DNA of 64,000 bases from Roseibium sp. TrichSKD4 (GCF_000148725.1 NZ_GL476320.1:885175-949174); one strand, 5' to 3'; shown: positions 1 through 8,810, counted from the first letter of the stretch. Numbers and translations: made by a program. The notes: generated by a model from the sequence alone, not told the origin.

Positions 1-2
1 CC

Positions 3-896
3 AAGCCGCTGGATGGCACCGCCATCCACGATGTGGAGGCCTTTGGCCCGGTGGCGACCGTCATGCCTTACGACGATATCGAAGAGGCCGTTGAGTTGGC
101 GAAGCGCGGCAAGGGATCGCTGGTCGCCTCTGTCTTCACCAATGATCCGAAGGTCGCCGAGGAAGTGGTCATCGGCATGGCTCCGCTTCATGGCCGTGTA
201 CTGATCGGCAACCGCGACAGCGCCAAGACCTCTACGGGTCATGGTTCTCCGTTGCCGATGCTGGTTCATGGCGGTCCGGGACGGGCGGGCGGCGGCGAGG
301 AAATGGGCGGCATGCGCGGTGTGAAGCACTACATGCAGCGCACCGCCGTTCAGGGAACGCCACGTCTTCTTTCTGCGGTCACAGGTCGCTGGATTGCTGG
401 GGCTAGTGGCCTTGATACGCCGGTGCATCCGTTCCGCAAGTCTTTGGCTGAACTCAATATTGGCGATCAACTGATCACCAAGTCGCGGGAAGTCACGCTT
501 GCCGATATCGAGCATTTCGCGACCTTCACCGGCGACACATTCTATGCCCACATGGACGAGGAAAGCGCCCGCGCCAATCCGTTTTTCGAAGGCCGTGTCG
601 CGCATGGCTATCTGATCGTGTCCTTTGCCGCCGGTCTCTTTGTAGACCCGGCTCCGGGGCCTGTTCTCGCCAATTACGGCGTCGACAACCTGCGTTTCCT
701 CACACCGGTCAATCCGGGTGATGAACTGAAAGTTCAGCTGACGGCCAAGGAAATCAACCCGCGCATTACCGCCGATTATGGCGAAGTCCGCTGGGATTGC
801 TGCGTCACCAACCAGAACGACGAAGTCGTCGCCCAATACGACGTCCTGACCATGGTTGCCAAGACCTGGCCGCAAGTCGCGCAGGCTGCTGAGTAG
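3..896 (+). CDS. paaZ: PaaZ, C-terminal part (oxepin-CoA hydrolase / semialdehyde dehydrogenase), cut by window start
   Basis: Only the last 297 residues are present; the reading frame is open from base 3 and the start lies outside the window. The first ~110 residues are the end of an aldehyde dehydrogenase domain, and the remainder is a MaoC-type hydratase domain with GDTFYAHMD and VAHGYL, the Asp/His hydratase motif. In PaaZ the hydratase opens the oxepin-CoA ring and the dehydrogenase oxidises the resulting semialdehyde in aerobic phenylacetate degradation. The fusion order (dehydrogenase then MaoC) is diagnostic. It is convergent with the paaG-paaI-paaK group, so the rest of the paa genes probably lie to the left of the window. 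Confidence 0.93.
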   Translation, partial: KPLDGTAIHDVEAFGPVATVMPYDDIEEAVELAKRGKGSLVASVFTNDPKVAEEVVIGMAPLHGRVLIGNRDSAKTSTGHGSPLPMLVHGGPGRAGGGEEMGGMRGVKHYMQRTAVQGTPRLLSAVTGRWIAGASGLDTPVHPFRKSLAELNIGDQLITKSREVTLADIEHFATFTGDTFYAHMDEESARANPFFEGRVAHGYLIVSFAAGLFVDPAPGPVLANYGVDNLRFLTPVNPGDELKVQLTAKEINPRITADYGEVRWDCCVTNQNDEVVAQYDVLTMVAKTWPQVAQAAE

Positions 897-920
897 GGTT
901 TGGCGCAATTTGTGAGAAGC

Positions 921-1105
921 TGTCGTCCCGGCCTTGCGCCGGGACCTGCTGTCTTGCGGAAAAGGCCCCGGATCCGGCGTCCGGGTTGGCGTGAGTGTTT
1001 CCATGCTTCGTGTGGTCACCCAATGGCTTGACCATGGGGTCCATACCGTTCATTGGCCGTTTCGGGAGCTATTACGGATTGGATCACCGGATCAAGTCCG
1101 GTCAT
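921..1105. repeat. Intergenic block with three hairpins between convergent genes
   Basis: The 279-bp gap between paaZ and tetR holds no convincing gene. It contains three inverted repeats: GTCCCGGC/GCCGGGAC (925-932 and 938-945), CCCGGA/TCCGGG (967-972 and 980-985) and ACCGGA/TCCGGT (1086-1091 and 1097-1102). None is followed by a T-run. Short hairpins of this wording (gatccgg, gtccgg, gtcatgac) resemble dispersed intergenic repeats of alphaproteobacteria; they may help end transcription from both sides. That they are repeated elsewhere in the genome is inference. Confidence 0.5.
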
Positions 1106-1175
1106 GACGATCGAGTTGGGTGGCCAAATCTGGCGGAACGGATCGGAGTGCAGACTTTAATGTGCACTCACCCAA

Positions 1176-1775
1176 TCACTTCACCGATTTCGCGCCTTCC
1201 AGAATGAGTTGGGTGGCCAGGTCGGCGTAGTTTTCGCGGGTGACCGGGCCGCCGTCGCGGAACCACATGTAGACCCAGTTCATCATGCCGAAGAGGCTCA
1301 TGGTGACCGGCATCAGGAGTGGTTTTTCCGGGTTTTCGAGGTTCGGATTAATCTCTTTCAGGATCGTCGAAAAGCGGCGGACGATCCGGCGTTCCAGAGC
1401 CGTGATCTCGCTTTTCTGCTCGTCGCTGAGGAGCGGGCCCGCGTTGAGCTGCACCTTGTGCAGGTCGTCTGCGTCTTTGTAGTTTTCCAGAACCGCGCGA
1501 ACGAGGTGCTTCAGCCGTTTTTCGGTTTCGAGATCCGGCTGATCAGCTTTTTCAATATCCCGATCAAGGTCTTCCAGATGGCTGCGAATGATCTCGAAGA
1601 TCAAGGCGTCCTTGTTCGGGTAGTAGTGGTAGAGAAGCGACTTGGAGACTCCCGATGCGGTGGCGATTGCGGACATGGACGCCTTTTCCATGCCCTGTTC
1701 CGCAAAGACGGAGGCGGCCTGGATCAGGATATGCCGTTGTTTGTCCTCAAAATCGTCGGCGCGGGTGCGAGCCAT
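1176..1775 (-). CDS. paaR: TetR-family regulator, probable repressor of the paa genes
   Basis: 199 residues, a normal TetR length. The N-terminal helix-turn-helix lies at about residues 35-54 (IATASGVSKSLLYHYYP), followed by a helical ligand-binding region. It lies 60 bp downstream of paaK on the same strand and could share its transcript. PaaR proteins of the TetR family repress phenylacetate genes and respond to phenylacetyl-CoA; a TetR-like box sits in the paaG promoter here (4498-4509). The family is clear; the paa-specific role rests on context. Confidence 0.8.
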   Translation of the reverse strand: MARTRADDFEDKQRHILIQAASVFAEQGMEKASMSAIATASGVSKSLLYHYYPNKDALIFEIIRSHLEDLDRDIEKADQPDLETEKRLKHLVRAVLENYKDADDLHKVQLNAGPLLSDEQKSEITALERRIVRRFSTILKEINPNLENPEKPLLMPVTMSLFGMMNWVYMWFRDGGPVTRENYADLATQLILEGAKSVK

Positions 1776-1835
1776 ATTTATCTCTTCTGTTACAGTATCT
1801 TGTGATCAATAGTCGACAAAATGAATCAGCTATAA

Positions 1836-3149
1836 TCACGATTCCTTTGGCCGGTTGTCGACCACGCGCTTTGCCTTGCCTTCCGAACGGGCAACTTTGC
1901 CGGGCTCCCTTACATCAATTTTCGTGGAAACGCCAACCACGCTCTTGATGTGATGGGAAAGCTCCTTGGCAGACGCAGCGCGGGCCTTGGACGAGGACAT
2001 CGCTTCCGTTGCCTCGACCAGAACCGTCATGTTGTCCATGCGGCCTTCGCGTAACAGTTCGATCTGGAAGTGCGGGGCAAGACCATCGCATTTCAAGATC
2101 TGCTCTTCGATCTGGGTCGGGAACACATTGACGCCGCGCAGGATGATCATGTCGTCGGAGCGACCTGTGACCTTTTCCATGCGGCGCATAGAGCGGGCTG
2201 TGCCCGGCAACAGGCGGGTGAGGTCGCGGGTCCGATACCGGACCATCGGCAGGCCTTCCTTGGTCAGGGTGGTGAAGACAAGCTCTCCAATTTCGCCGTC
2301 GGGCAGGACTTCACCGGTCTCCGGATTGATCACTTCGGGATAGAAATGGTCTTCCCAGATATGAAGGCCATCCTTGGTTTCCACGCATTCATTTGCAACG
2401 CCGGGGCCCATGATTTCCGAAAGGCCGTAAATGTCGACAGCGTGCATGTTGAAGGCCTGTTCGATTTCACGGCGCATGGAATTGGTCCAGGGTTCAGCGC
2501 CGAAAATGCCGACCTGCAGTGAGCTTTCGCGTGGGTCGATTCCTTGGCGGCGGAACTCGTCCAGAATGGAGAGCATGTAGGACGGTGTGACCATGATGAT
2601 CTTCGGCTTGAAGTCCGTGATCAGGGTCACCTGTCGCTCAGTCATGCCGCCTGAAACCGGAACTACCGTACAGCCGAGCTTTTCTGCCCCGTAATGCGCG
2701 CCAAGGCCGCCGGTGAAAAGTCCATAGCCATAGGCGATGTGCACAATGTCCCCGGCGCGTCCGCCTGACGCGCGGATGGAGCGGGCGACAAGGTCGGCCC
2801 AAGTGTCGATGTCCTTTTGGGTGTAGCCGACAACTGTCGGCTTTCCGGTCGTGCCGGAGGAGGCGTGAAGGCGGGCAATCTTGTCCTGCGGGGCGGCAAA
2901 CATGCCAAACGGATAAGTGTCGCGGAGGTCCGTCTTCACCGTGAAGGGGAATTTTGCGAGGTCTGCCAGGGTTTTGAAGTCATCCGGGTGGCAATCGTGC
3001 GCGTCAAACCGTTTTTTGTAGAAAGGTGAGTTCTCGTAGGTATGGCGCAACGACCATGCCATACGCTCCTGCTGCAGGGTCTCAATTTCATCGCGCGAGG
3101 CGGTTTCAATCGGCTCCAGATCGCCCTGGCGCGGTGAAAGATCCTTCAT
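1836..3149 (-). CDS. paaK: Phenylacetate-CoA ligase
   Basis: 437 residues, standard for PaaK. It activates phenylacetate to phenylacetyl-CoA with ATP and CoA in the cytoplasm, the entry step of the pathway. The AMP-binding P-loop ASSGTTGKPTV is at residues 96-106, and the GYGLFTGGLGAHYG and YGLSEIMGPG stretches are typical of PaaK rather than of general acyl-CoA ligases. The start has a clear ribosome site (GGAGG on the minus strand, 3155-3160 region). It follows paaI after 38 bp, third in the paaG-paaI-paaK group. Confidence 0.95.
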   Translation of the reverse strand: MKDLSPRQGDLEPIETASRDEIETLQQERMAWSLRHTYENSPFYKKRFDAHDCHPDDFKTLADLAKFPFTVKTDLRDTYPFGMFAAPQDKIARLHASSGTTGKPTVVGYTQKDIDTWADLVARSIRASGGRAGDIVHIAYGYGLFTGGLGAHYGAEKLGCTVVPVSGGMTERQVTLITDFKPKIIMVTPSYMLSILDEFRRQGIDPRESSLQVGIFGAEPWTNSMRREIEQAFNMHAVDIYGLSEIMGPGVANECVETKDGLHIWEDHFYPEVINPETGEVLPDGEIGELVFTTLTKEGLPMVRYRTRDLTRLLPGTARSMRRMEKVTGRSDDMIILRGVNVFPTQIEEQILKCDGLAPHFQIELLREGRMDNMTVLVEATEAMSSSKARAASAKELSHHIKSVVGVSTKIDVREPGKVARSEGKAKRVVDNRPKES

Positions 3150-3187
3150 GCGTCTCCTCCCAAAGACTGTGATTTCAGAACCGGGAC

Positions 3188-3643
3188 TTATTCAGGCAGG
3201 TGGGTCCCCTTGACCGTGCGAGAATGTCCTCTGAATTCGGCGATCAACTCGCCGGACTGATTGGTGATGGAAATGTCATAGATGCCGGAGCGGCCTTGAC
3301 GGGTCACTTCCTTCGCTGTGGCGGTCAGCCGGTCGCCGATACGGCCCGGCCTCAGATAGGTCACCGAGCAATGTTGGGCGACGGTCAGCTGGTTGTAGGT
3401 GTTGCAGGCAAAGGCAAAAGCACTGTCGCCAAGGGTAAAGAGATAGCCGCCGTGGCAATTGCCGTGTCCGTTGGCCATCTTTTCAGTGAGTTCCATGGAC
3501 AGGATTGCGTGACCCGGAGAGACCTGTTCGATCTTCATGCCAAGGTTCTGCGAGGCATGGTCGGTGGACCACATGGCTGCAGCGCAGGCTTCGGCAAGTT
3601 GTTGCGGTGAAAGCTCCGATGCCCTCAGATGGAGGTCGCTCAT
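3188..3643 (-). CDS. paaI: Hydroxyphenylacetyl-CoA thioesterase PaaI
   Basis: 151 residues with a single hotdog fold. The motif GHGNCHGGYLFTLGD spans residues 59-73, with the HGG turn at 64-66 and the catalytic acid D73. PaaI removes CoA from dead-end ring-hydroxylated phenylacetyl-CoA products and rescues CoA. The gene starts inside the paaG stop region (ATGA overlap at 3640-3643), showing translational coupling. Confidence 0.92.
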   Translation of the reverse strand: MSDLHLRASELSPQQLAEACAAAMWSTDHASQNLGMKIEQVSPGHAILSMELTEKMANGHGNCHGGYLFTLGDSAFAFACNTYNQLTVAQHCSVTYLRPGRIGDRLTATAKEVTRQGRSGIYDISITNQSGELIAEFRGHSRTVKGTHLPE

Positions 3644-4431
3644 TTGCCGGAAAACTCCGGTGCACGTTTTTCCAGAAATGCGGTTACGCCTTCTGCATAG
3701 TCCGCGCTGTATCCGGCCTCGCGCTGCAGATCGCGCTCCAGATCCAGCTGTTGGTCTAGCGTTTGGCAGGCGGCTTTCTGGATGGCCCGCTTTGTCAGGC
3801 CATAACCTTTGGTCGGGCCGACCGCAAACTTGGCAGCTTGTTCGCGTGCGGTTTCCAGCAAAGCGTCATCCTCAACAGCCTTCCAGATCAGGCCCCAGTT
3901 TTCGGCCTGCTCGGCAAAGACGGGCTCGCCGGTGAGGGCGAGAGCCTTGGCGCGGGCTTCGCCAATCAGACGGGCAAGGTGCCAGCTGCCGCCCGCGTCC
4001 GGCACAAGGCCCAGCTTGCAGAAGGCCTGAATGAAGCGGGCAGACTTGGCGGCAAACACCATGTCACAAGCAAAGGCGACATTGGCGCCGGCACCAGCGG
4101 CCACACCATTGACCGCGCAAACAATCGGCTTGCCTATGGAGCGGATCAGGCGAACGGTGGGATTGTAGAAGGTATCGAGAGTATGGCCGAGGTCAGGTAC
4201 GCCGCCCTTACGTGGGTCGCGGTCGCCAAGGTCTTGCCCTGCACAAAAGGCTCGGCCAGCGCCGGTTAGAAGAACCGAGCGTACGGTGTCGTCATCGCGG
4301 GCACGTTCAAAGGCGGCACGGAGAGCGAGGTGCATTTCATCATTGAAGGAATTCAGTTTGTCCGGGCGGTTCAAAGTGATCGTCAGGATGCCGCCATCCA
4401 GATCCGTCAAGACAGTGTCTGAAGCACTCAT
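3640..4431 (-). CDS. paaG: Epoxyphenylacetyl-CoA isomerase (crotonase family)
   Basis: The reading frame is open further upstream, but the ATG at 4431 is chosen because GGGAGAGG lies 5 bases before it and homologues begin there; this gives 263 residues. Crotonase features: AFCAGQDLGDRD (61-72, oxyanion hole), GVAAGAGANVAFACD (109-123), and VPDAGG with the catalytic Asp at 145. PaaG converts the ring-1,2-epoxide of phenylacetyl-CoA to oxepin-CoA and later shifts a double bond in the beta-oxidation steps. First gene of the paaG-paaI-paaK group. A plain enoyl-CoA hydratase (PaaF) is a less likely reading. Confidence 0.88.
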   Translation of the reverse strand: MSASDTVLTDLDGGILTITLNRPDKLNSFNDEMHLALRAAFERARDDDTVRSVLLTGAGRAFCAGQDLGDRDPRKGGVPDLGHTLDTFYNPTVRLIRSIGKPIVCAVNGVAAGAGANVAFACDMVFAAKSARFIQAFCKLGLVPDAGGSWHLARLIGEARAKALALTGEPVFAEQAENWGLIWKAVEDDALLETAREQAAKFAVGPTKGYGLTKRAIQKAACQTLDQQLDLERDLQREAGYSADYAEGVTAFLEKRAPEFSGK

Positions 4432-4490
4432 GAACCTCTCCCGCGTTGGTTCTGGCCACTTGTGAAATGACCCGTTCTTTTGACAAGTAT

Positions 4491-4515
4491 TTACATAGAC
4501 CGAACGGTCAGTCAA
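4491..4515 (-). promoter_or_regulatory. paaG promoter with TetR-type operator in the spacer
   Basis: On the minus strand TTGACT (4515-4510) can serve as -35, followed 16 bases later by TAAATA as a weak -10. The spacer carries GACCG-N2-CGGTC (4498-4509), a perfect 5-bp inverted repeat. On the minus strand it reads ACTGACCGTTCGGT, close to the ACCGACCG-N-TCGGT type box described for PaaR-like TetR proteins. Binding by the TetR protein encoded at 1176-1775 is inferred. Confidence 0.62.
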
Positions 4516-4578
4516 TTCCTTGGATTGTTCGAAACGAGGAGACCAGATCGGAGTGGAAGGCAAGCGTTTAGGAGGGGG

Positions 4579-5394
4579 CTAGACCCTCCAACTCAAGACA
4601 CGTTTCTCAACCCTCCCAACAGCAGAACTAACCAAAACCCCAAGCACCGACAGAATGACGACTCCGGCGAATAAACGGTCCAGATCGTAAAGGGACCCAG
4701 CCTGAAGGATATAGGCGCCGATGCCGTATTCTGCGCCGAGCATTTCAGCTGCGACCAGCAGAATGATAGCGATGGCCAAACTGATCCTGAGGCCGGACAA
4801 GATGCCGGGCATCGCCCCCGGCAAAACGATCTTGCGCACAATGGAGAACCAAGTGAGCCCGAAGCTTTGCCCCATCCGGATGAGCGTCCGATCAACATTG
4901 TCGACCGCACCGTAGGTGGCAACGACTGTCGGGGTGAAGGTGCCGAAGGCGATGAGGGCGTATTTGGAGCCCTCGTCAATGCCGAACCAGATTACAAAGA
5001 GGGGCAGGAGCGCGATTTTAGGGATTGGAAAGATCGCGGCAATCAGGGGAACCAGTCCGGCGCGGACGAAGGAAAACAGACCGATCAGCAGGCCGACGCC
5101 AATGCCCAATGACGCGCCAAGGGCAGCACCAATGGCAAGGCGGGACAGGGATGGCAGGAGGTTCAGGGTCAATTGGCCGGACTTGTAGAACTCGATCAGT
5201 GTCTGAATAACATCGCTTGGCTTTGGCAAGGTGAGTGCCGAAATCCCCCCTTGTCTTGTGCCGAGTTCCGCCAACCCAAGCAGGAGAACAAAAACCAAAA
5301 GGCCGATGCCGCGCCGTGTTTGCGGTTTGAAACCACCGCCGCGAAACGGCACTGGTTGCTCAGAAGATCTTTGTGCATGTGAGGTGTCAGGCAT
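4579..5394 (-). CDS. ABC transporter permease, SsuC/TauC type
   Basis: Inner-membrane permease of the nitrate/sulfonate/taurine family, 271 residues from the ATG at 5394. That start overlaps the ATPase stop by 8 bases; an upstream in-frame ATG at 5427 would overlap by 41 and is less likely. About six membrane helices are visible, with the ATPase-contact loop GQSFGLTWFSIVRKIVLPGAMPG near residues 175-200. Third gene of a binding protein - ATPase - permease operon. The substrate is not evident; nearness to phenylacetate genes suggests an aromatic or sulfonated compound, but that is only context. Confidence 0.85.
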   Translation of the reverse strand: MPDTSHAQRSSEQPVPFRGGGFKPQTRRGIGLLVFVLLLGLAELGTRQGGISALTLPKPSDVIQTLIEFYKSGQLTLNLLPSLSRLAIGAALGASLGIGVGLLIGLFSFVRAGLVPLIAAIFPIPKIALLPLFVIWFGIDEGSKYALIAFGTFTPTVVATYGAVDNVDRTLIRMGQSFGLTWFSIVRKIVLPGAMPGILSGLRISLAIAIILLVAAEMLGAEYGIGAYILQAGSLYDLDRLFAGVVILSVLGVLVSSAVGRVEKRVLSWRV

Positions 5395-6154
5395 GAAGAA
5401 GCTCCGCATCTGCTGCGCGGGCTTCATCCCGCATCAATTGCCACAAGTGGTCGTGCTTGTTCTGAAGGTCAGGATTCGATGCTATGCGTTGGTCGAGAGG
5501 GGTGTCGATTGTCACCACCTGATGAATTTGTCCGGGACGCCGGGACAAGACGACAATCTGATGCCCCAGCCGGACGGCTTCTTGCAAGTTATGGGTGACA
5601 TACACCGCTGTAAACGGTGTTCGTGTCCACAGCGAAACAAGGTCTTCCATCAGGAGATCGCGGGTCTGACTGTCGAGCGCGGAGAGCGGCTCGTCCATCA
5701 ACAAGACGGCTGGATTGACTGCGAGCGCTCTAGCGATGGCAACGCGCTGTTTCATGCCGCCTGACAATTGCTTGGGAAGAGCCTTGGCAAAGTCTGATAG
5801 CTTGGTCCGTGCCAGCACATTTTCGATAATCGCCTTTGTTTTCTCTGTAGGCAGGCGATGGTCCTCCAGCACCAGCGAGATGTTGTCTTCCACGGTGCGC
5901 CAAGGCAGGAGTGCGAAATCCTGAAAGATGTAGGTGAGGGCGTTGAGACTGCCCTCAGGGGCGGTTCCGAGCTGAAGCACATCACCTGAGGAGGGTTTCT
6001 CCAATCCTCCCATGAACCGGAGAAGAGTGGATTTACCGCAGCCTGAAGGGCCAATGATGCAAGTGATCTTGTGGGCCGGAATGGTGAGCGTGATGTCGCT
6101 CAGAACCTCCACCGCTTCATAGCGATGTCCGACCGCATTCAGGCGGATTTCCAT
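5387..6154 (-). CDS. ABC transporter ATP-binding protein, SsuB/TauB type
   Basis: 255 residues with all ABC ATPase motifs: Walker A GPSGCGKST (35-43), Q-loop YIFQDFALLPW (about 75-85), signature LSGGMKQR (130-137), Walker B VLLMDEP (150-156). The ALLPW wording after the Q-loop is typical of the SsuB/TauB/NrtD group. It energises the permease encoded immediately downstream, with which it overlaps by 8 bases. Confidence 0.92.
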   Translation of the reverse strand: MEIRLNAVGHRYEAVEVLSDITLTIPAHKITCIIGPSGCGKSTLLRFMGGLEKPSSGDVLQLGTAPEGSLNALTYIFQDFALLPWRTVEDNISLVLEDHRLPTEKTKAIIENVLARTKLSDFAKALPKQLSGGMKQRVAIARALAVNPAVLLMDEPLSALDSQTRDLLMEDLVSLWTRTPFTAVYVTHNLQEAVRLGHQIVVLSRRPGQIHQVVTIDTPLDQRIASNPDLQNKHDHLWQLMRDEARAADAELLHA

Positions 6155-6172
6155 AATGAAACTCTGTGATTG

Positions 6173-6192
6173 GGCGGGAGAAATCTCCCGCC
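6173..6192 (-). other. Intercistronic hairpin after the binding-protein gene
   Basis: A perfect 8-bp inverted repeat GGCGGGAG/CTCCCGCC with a 4-base loop lies between the periplasmic binding protein gene and the ATPase gene. There is no T-run after it, so it is more likely an RNA-stabilising or partial-attenuation hairpin that lets the binding protein be made in excess than a full terminator. Confidence 0.6.
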
Positions 6193-6213
6193 TTATGCTG
6201 TCGTGAAAGGTTG

Positions 6214-7233
6214 TTAGCCGCGTGCTTCGACAAAACTGGCGTCAACCAGTGTGTCGAGCGAAATGTGCTTGCTGACCAGATCCTCTGATTGGAACCAAGC
6301 CAACTGATCTTTGACGGACGCCATGTTAAGCGCCGCGCCCTCATTCAAGCGCATCGTCCCGTTGATGATGGACGGGGCTGCCTTTTCGCGCGGACGGTCC
6401 GCATAGACATATTTGTGAATGAGATCGACCATCTCGTTCACGCCTTCTTCGCCGCTTTGTTTTGCGATCATGGTCGCGTTGTAGTCGGCAACGCCTTTGG
6501 AAAAGCCGCCAAGGAAGTCCTTGGTGAGGGCCTTTTCATCAGCTGCGTTTTTCGCAGACGTAAACACGGTGGTCACCTGGTAATCAGGCAAGTAGTCGGC
6601 AACATTTCCGATGATGTGAACCGCGCCAGATCCGGCGAGGGGCTTGGCAATGTGTGGAACGATTGACCACGCATCGATCTGACCGGATTTCAGCGCGCCA
6701 ATGACCGCACCGACTTTTTGAAGCGGCTTGAACTTGAGGTTCGCGCCTTCTGCTGCGGCGACCTTTGAGCCCATGTAATGGAACGACGAGCCAGCGGTGG
6801 TCATGCCAAATGTTTTGCCGTCCAGCGCTGCGGGCGAGGTCAGGCCTGCCTTGAAGGCGGCATCAGAGGCGAGAATCTTTTGGCCATCAATGCCTTTTTC
6901 TTCTGACAAGGCACCGCCAATGACCTTCACCGCACCTTTGTCGGCGAGTGATATCAGGCCGCCTGAAATGGCCGTGATACCGTAGTCAACATCACCGGAT
7001 GCAATCGCAACGGCCATTGGTTGTGCTGCCTGAAAGAATTTCAGCTCCACATCCAGACCGGCGTCAGCGAAGTACCCGCGTTCGAACGCAATAAAACTGC
7101 CTGAGTGGCTTGTGAAACGTAGCGCCCCGAGAACGATCTTGCGGTTCTTGGCAATGGCCGGGGCAGGCAACGTTGCCAGTGCGGCAGCGCCACCGAGCAG
7201 ACCAAGAGCCTGACGGCGATTGAAATTGGACAT
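6214..7233 (-). CDS. ABC transporter substrate-binding protein, NMT1/SsuA-like
   Basis: 339 residues with an export signal: NRRQALGLLGGAAALATLP is twin-arginine-like, and cleavage is likely after AIA at residue 28. The mature protein has the NMT1/THI5-like fold (GALRFTSHSGSFIAFERGYFADAGLDVEL), as in nitrate, sulfonate and taurine receptors. First gene of the ABC operon, with its promoter in the 214-bp gap to the right (7234-7447), where no other gene was seen. The ligand is unknown. Confidence 0.85.
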   Translation of the reverse strand: MSNFNRRQALGLLGGAAALATLPAPAIAKNRKIVLGALRFTSHSGSFIAFERGYFADAGLDVELKFFQAAQPMAVAIASGDVDYGITAISGGLISLADKGAVKVIGGALSEEKGIDGQKILASDAAFKAGLTSPAALDGKTFGMTTAGSSFHYMGSKVAAAEGANLKFKPLQKVGAVIGALKSGQIDAWSIVPHIAKPLAGSGAVHIIGNVADYLPDYQVTTVFTSAKNAADEKALTKDFLGGFSKGVADYNATMIAKQSGEEGVNEMVDLIHKYVYADRPREKAAPSIINGTMRLNEGAALNMASVKDQLAWFQSEDLVSKHISLDTLVDASFVEARG

Positions 7234-7447
7234 GAAACCCTCCCAAAACTTTTAATTGTTTCTCAGCGCCGGTTGGCCCGAAATGGGCTCAAGACCGTTC
7301 AGAGCATATTGGAATGGTGCATGTTGAAAGAAATCAGGGGCAGGTTGCAAGGCCTCGAAACGCTAAAGCTGTACATATAGGAGCGCTGTGTCTGAAAAGG
7401 CGGTGCTATCTTGTCTCGCGCCGCCTGTTCATCTTTATCAGACGAAC

Positions 7448-8259
7448 TTATTTTGCGATCTTGTCCGCCATGACTGAAATTGTCTGAACATAGACGCTTG
7501 CCTTGTTCCACTCGCGCAACACCCGGTAGTTTGCTGTGCCCGGCCCCCAAGGCTGTCCGGCTCGCCAGCCTTTATTCTTCAGGTAATTGGCAGTCGATGC
7601 GAGAACATCGGGGATCGAGCGGATCAAGTCCCGGCGACCATCGCGATCATAATCCACCGCGTATTTCATGTAAGAGGATGCCAAAAACTGGGTTTGTCCG
7701 ATCTCGCCAGCCCATGCGCCGCGCATCTGGTTCGGGGCCATATCCCGGCGTTTGATAATCTTTAGTGCGTTCACAAGTTCGTTGGTGAAGAACTTTGAGC
7801 GGCGGCAATCATAGGCAAGAGTCGCAAGTGAGCGAATGATCGACATTCTCCCGGTGTAGCCGCCGAAATTTGTTTCCAGCCCCCAGATCGACAAAATGAC
7901 GGGCGCAGGGACGCCGTATTTTTTTCAATGCGGTTAAACAGCCGCTGATATTTTGTTTCAAGCCGCTTGGCCTTGTTGATCATCGCGTTGTTCACGCGCT
8001 TGGCATAGAACTGATTAAAAGACAGCTTGAAAGATTTCTGGTTGCGGTCCAGTCGGATCACTTTTTTGTTGTAGGTGACCCCCTTCAAGGTGGATGCAAC
8101 CATCCCTGACCGCAATCTGTATTTTGGCGCTTCTTTGATAAAGGCAGCCTTCCAAGCCTCATAACCTGAGGCGTTGTTCCCACATTTGGCAGCTTGTGCT
8201 GCACCAGTCTGAAGGAAAACGACCGCAAATACGGCCATAACAACTTTTCGCAAAAACAT
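7448..8259 (-). pseudogene. Lytic murein transglycosylase (MltB-like) split by a one-base frameshift
   Basis: Two frames together make one protein. The first (from ATG 8259) carries a signal peptide (AVFAVVFLQTGAAQAA) and the N-terminal part to LFNRIEK. The second carries LSIWGLETNFGGYTG, with the catalytic Glu of the SLT/MltB fold, and GEIGQTQFLASSYMKYAVDYDRDG. The break is at a run of seven T on the plus strand (7919-7925). With eight, the text reads IEKKYGVPAPVILSIWGLETNFG, exactly as expected, and the protein is 270 residues, a normal size. The enzyme would cleave peptidoglycan glycan strands in the periplasm. It is either a sequencing error, a true null allele, or a slippage site. Confidence 0.85.
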
Positions 8260-8361
8260 GAGGAGACCTCTGTCCCAAAAATTACCTATAGGAAGAGTGC
8301 TACCCCATTTTATTTTAGACGTCCATAAATGGTGCCTATGACCTCGGCGCGGGCTATTCGA

Positions 8362-8760
8362 TTAATTGGCCAAAACTGCCGTTGCCTCGATTTCGACCAA
8401 GGCTTCGTCTTCGACCAATTCGGACACGACCAGCATTGACATGGCGGGAAAGTGTTTACCGAAATACTTTTGGTAGGCTTTACCGACCGCGCGTTGATTG
8501 TCGACATAAGTCTTCTTGTTAGTCACGAACCAGGTCAGGCGGACAACGTCAGTCGCCTTTCCTCCTGCCGCCTCGACAACTGCGATGATATTTTCAAGCG
8601 CTTGTTCCATCTGGCCAATAAAGTCATGACGTTCGAATGTCAGGTCCGCAGTCCAGCCGATTTGCCCGCCAATATAGAGTGTGCCGTCTGGTGTCAGCAT
8701 ACCGTTGGCGTAGCCTTTGGCCGGGGCCCAGCCTTCGGGCTGAATGACTTTGTGGGACAT
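8362..8760 (-). CDS. RidA/YjgF-family protein lacking the usual catalytic arginine
   Basis: 132 residues from the ATG at 8760; the 31 extra upstream codons in frame are not part of the family. The fold is a RidA trimer-type (GTLYIGGQIGWTADL, VEIEATAVLAN). The arginine that follows FPA in active RidA imine deaminases is Met107 here (FPAMSM), so classical imine hydrolysis is doubtful. It is the last gene of the kyn/abm operon, 50 bp after kynU. The pathway makes an amino-cyclohexenone-type CoA intermediate that must lose ammonia, so a role in enamine hydrolysis is a reasonable guess. Confidence 0.8.
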   Translation of the reverse strand: MSHKVIQPEGWAPAKGYANGMLTPDGTLYIGGQIGWTADLTFERHDFIGQMEQALENIIAVVEAAGGKATDVVRLTWFVTNKKTYVDNQRAVGKAYQKYFGKHFPAMSMLVVSELVEDEALVEIEATAVLAN

Positions 8761-8810
8761 GAGAGGTTTCCAGTTTGATGAAATGGGATGATCGACAGGG
8801 AGATTGACGG

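Noticed and set aside
1209-1805. 198-residue open frame antisense to the TetR gene
   Set aside because: It is the mirror of a well-conserved TetR reading frame, has no recognisable domain, and its start lacks a ribosome site.
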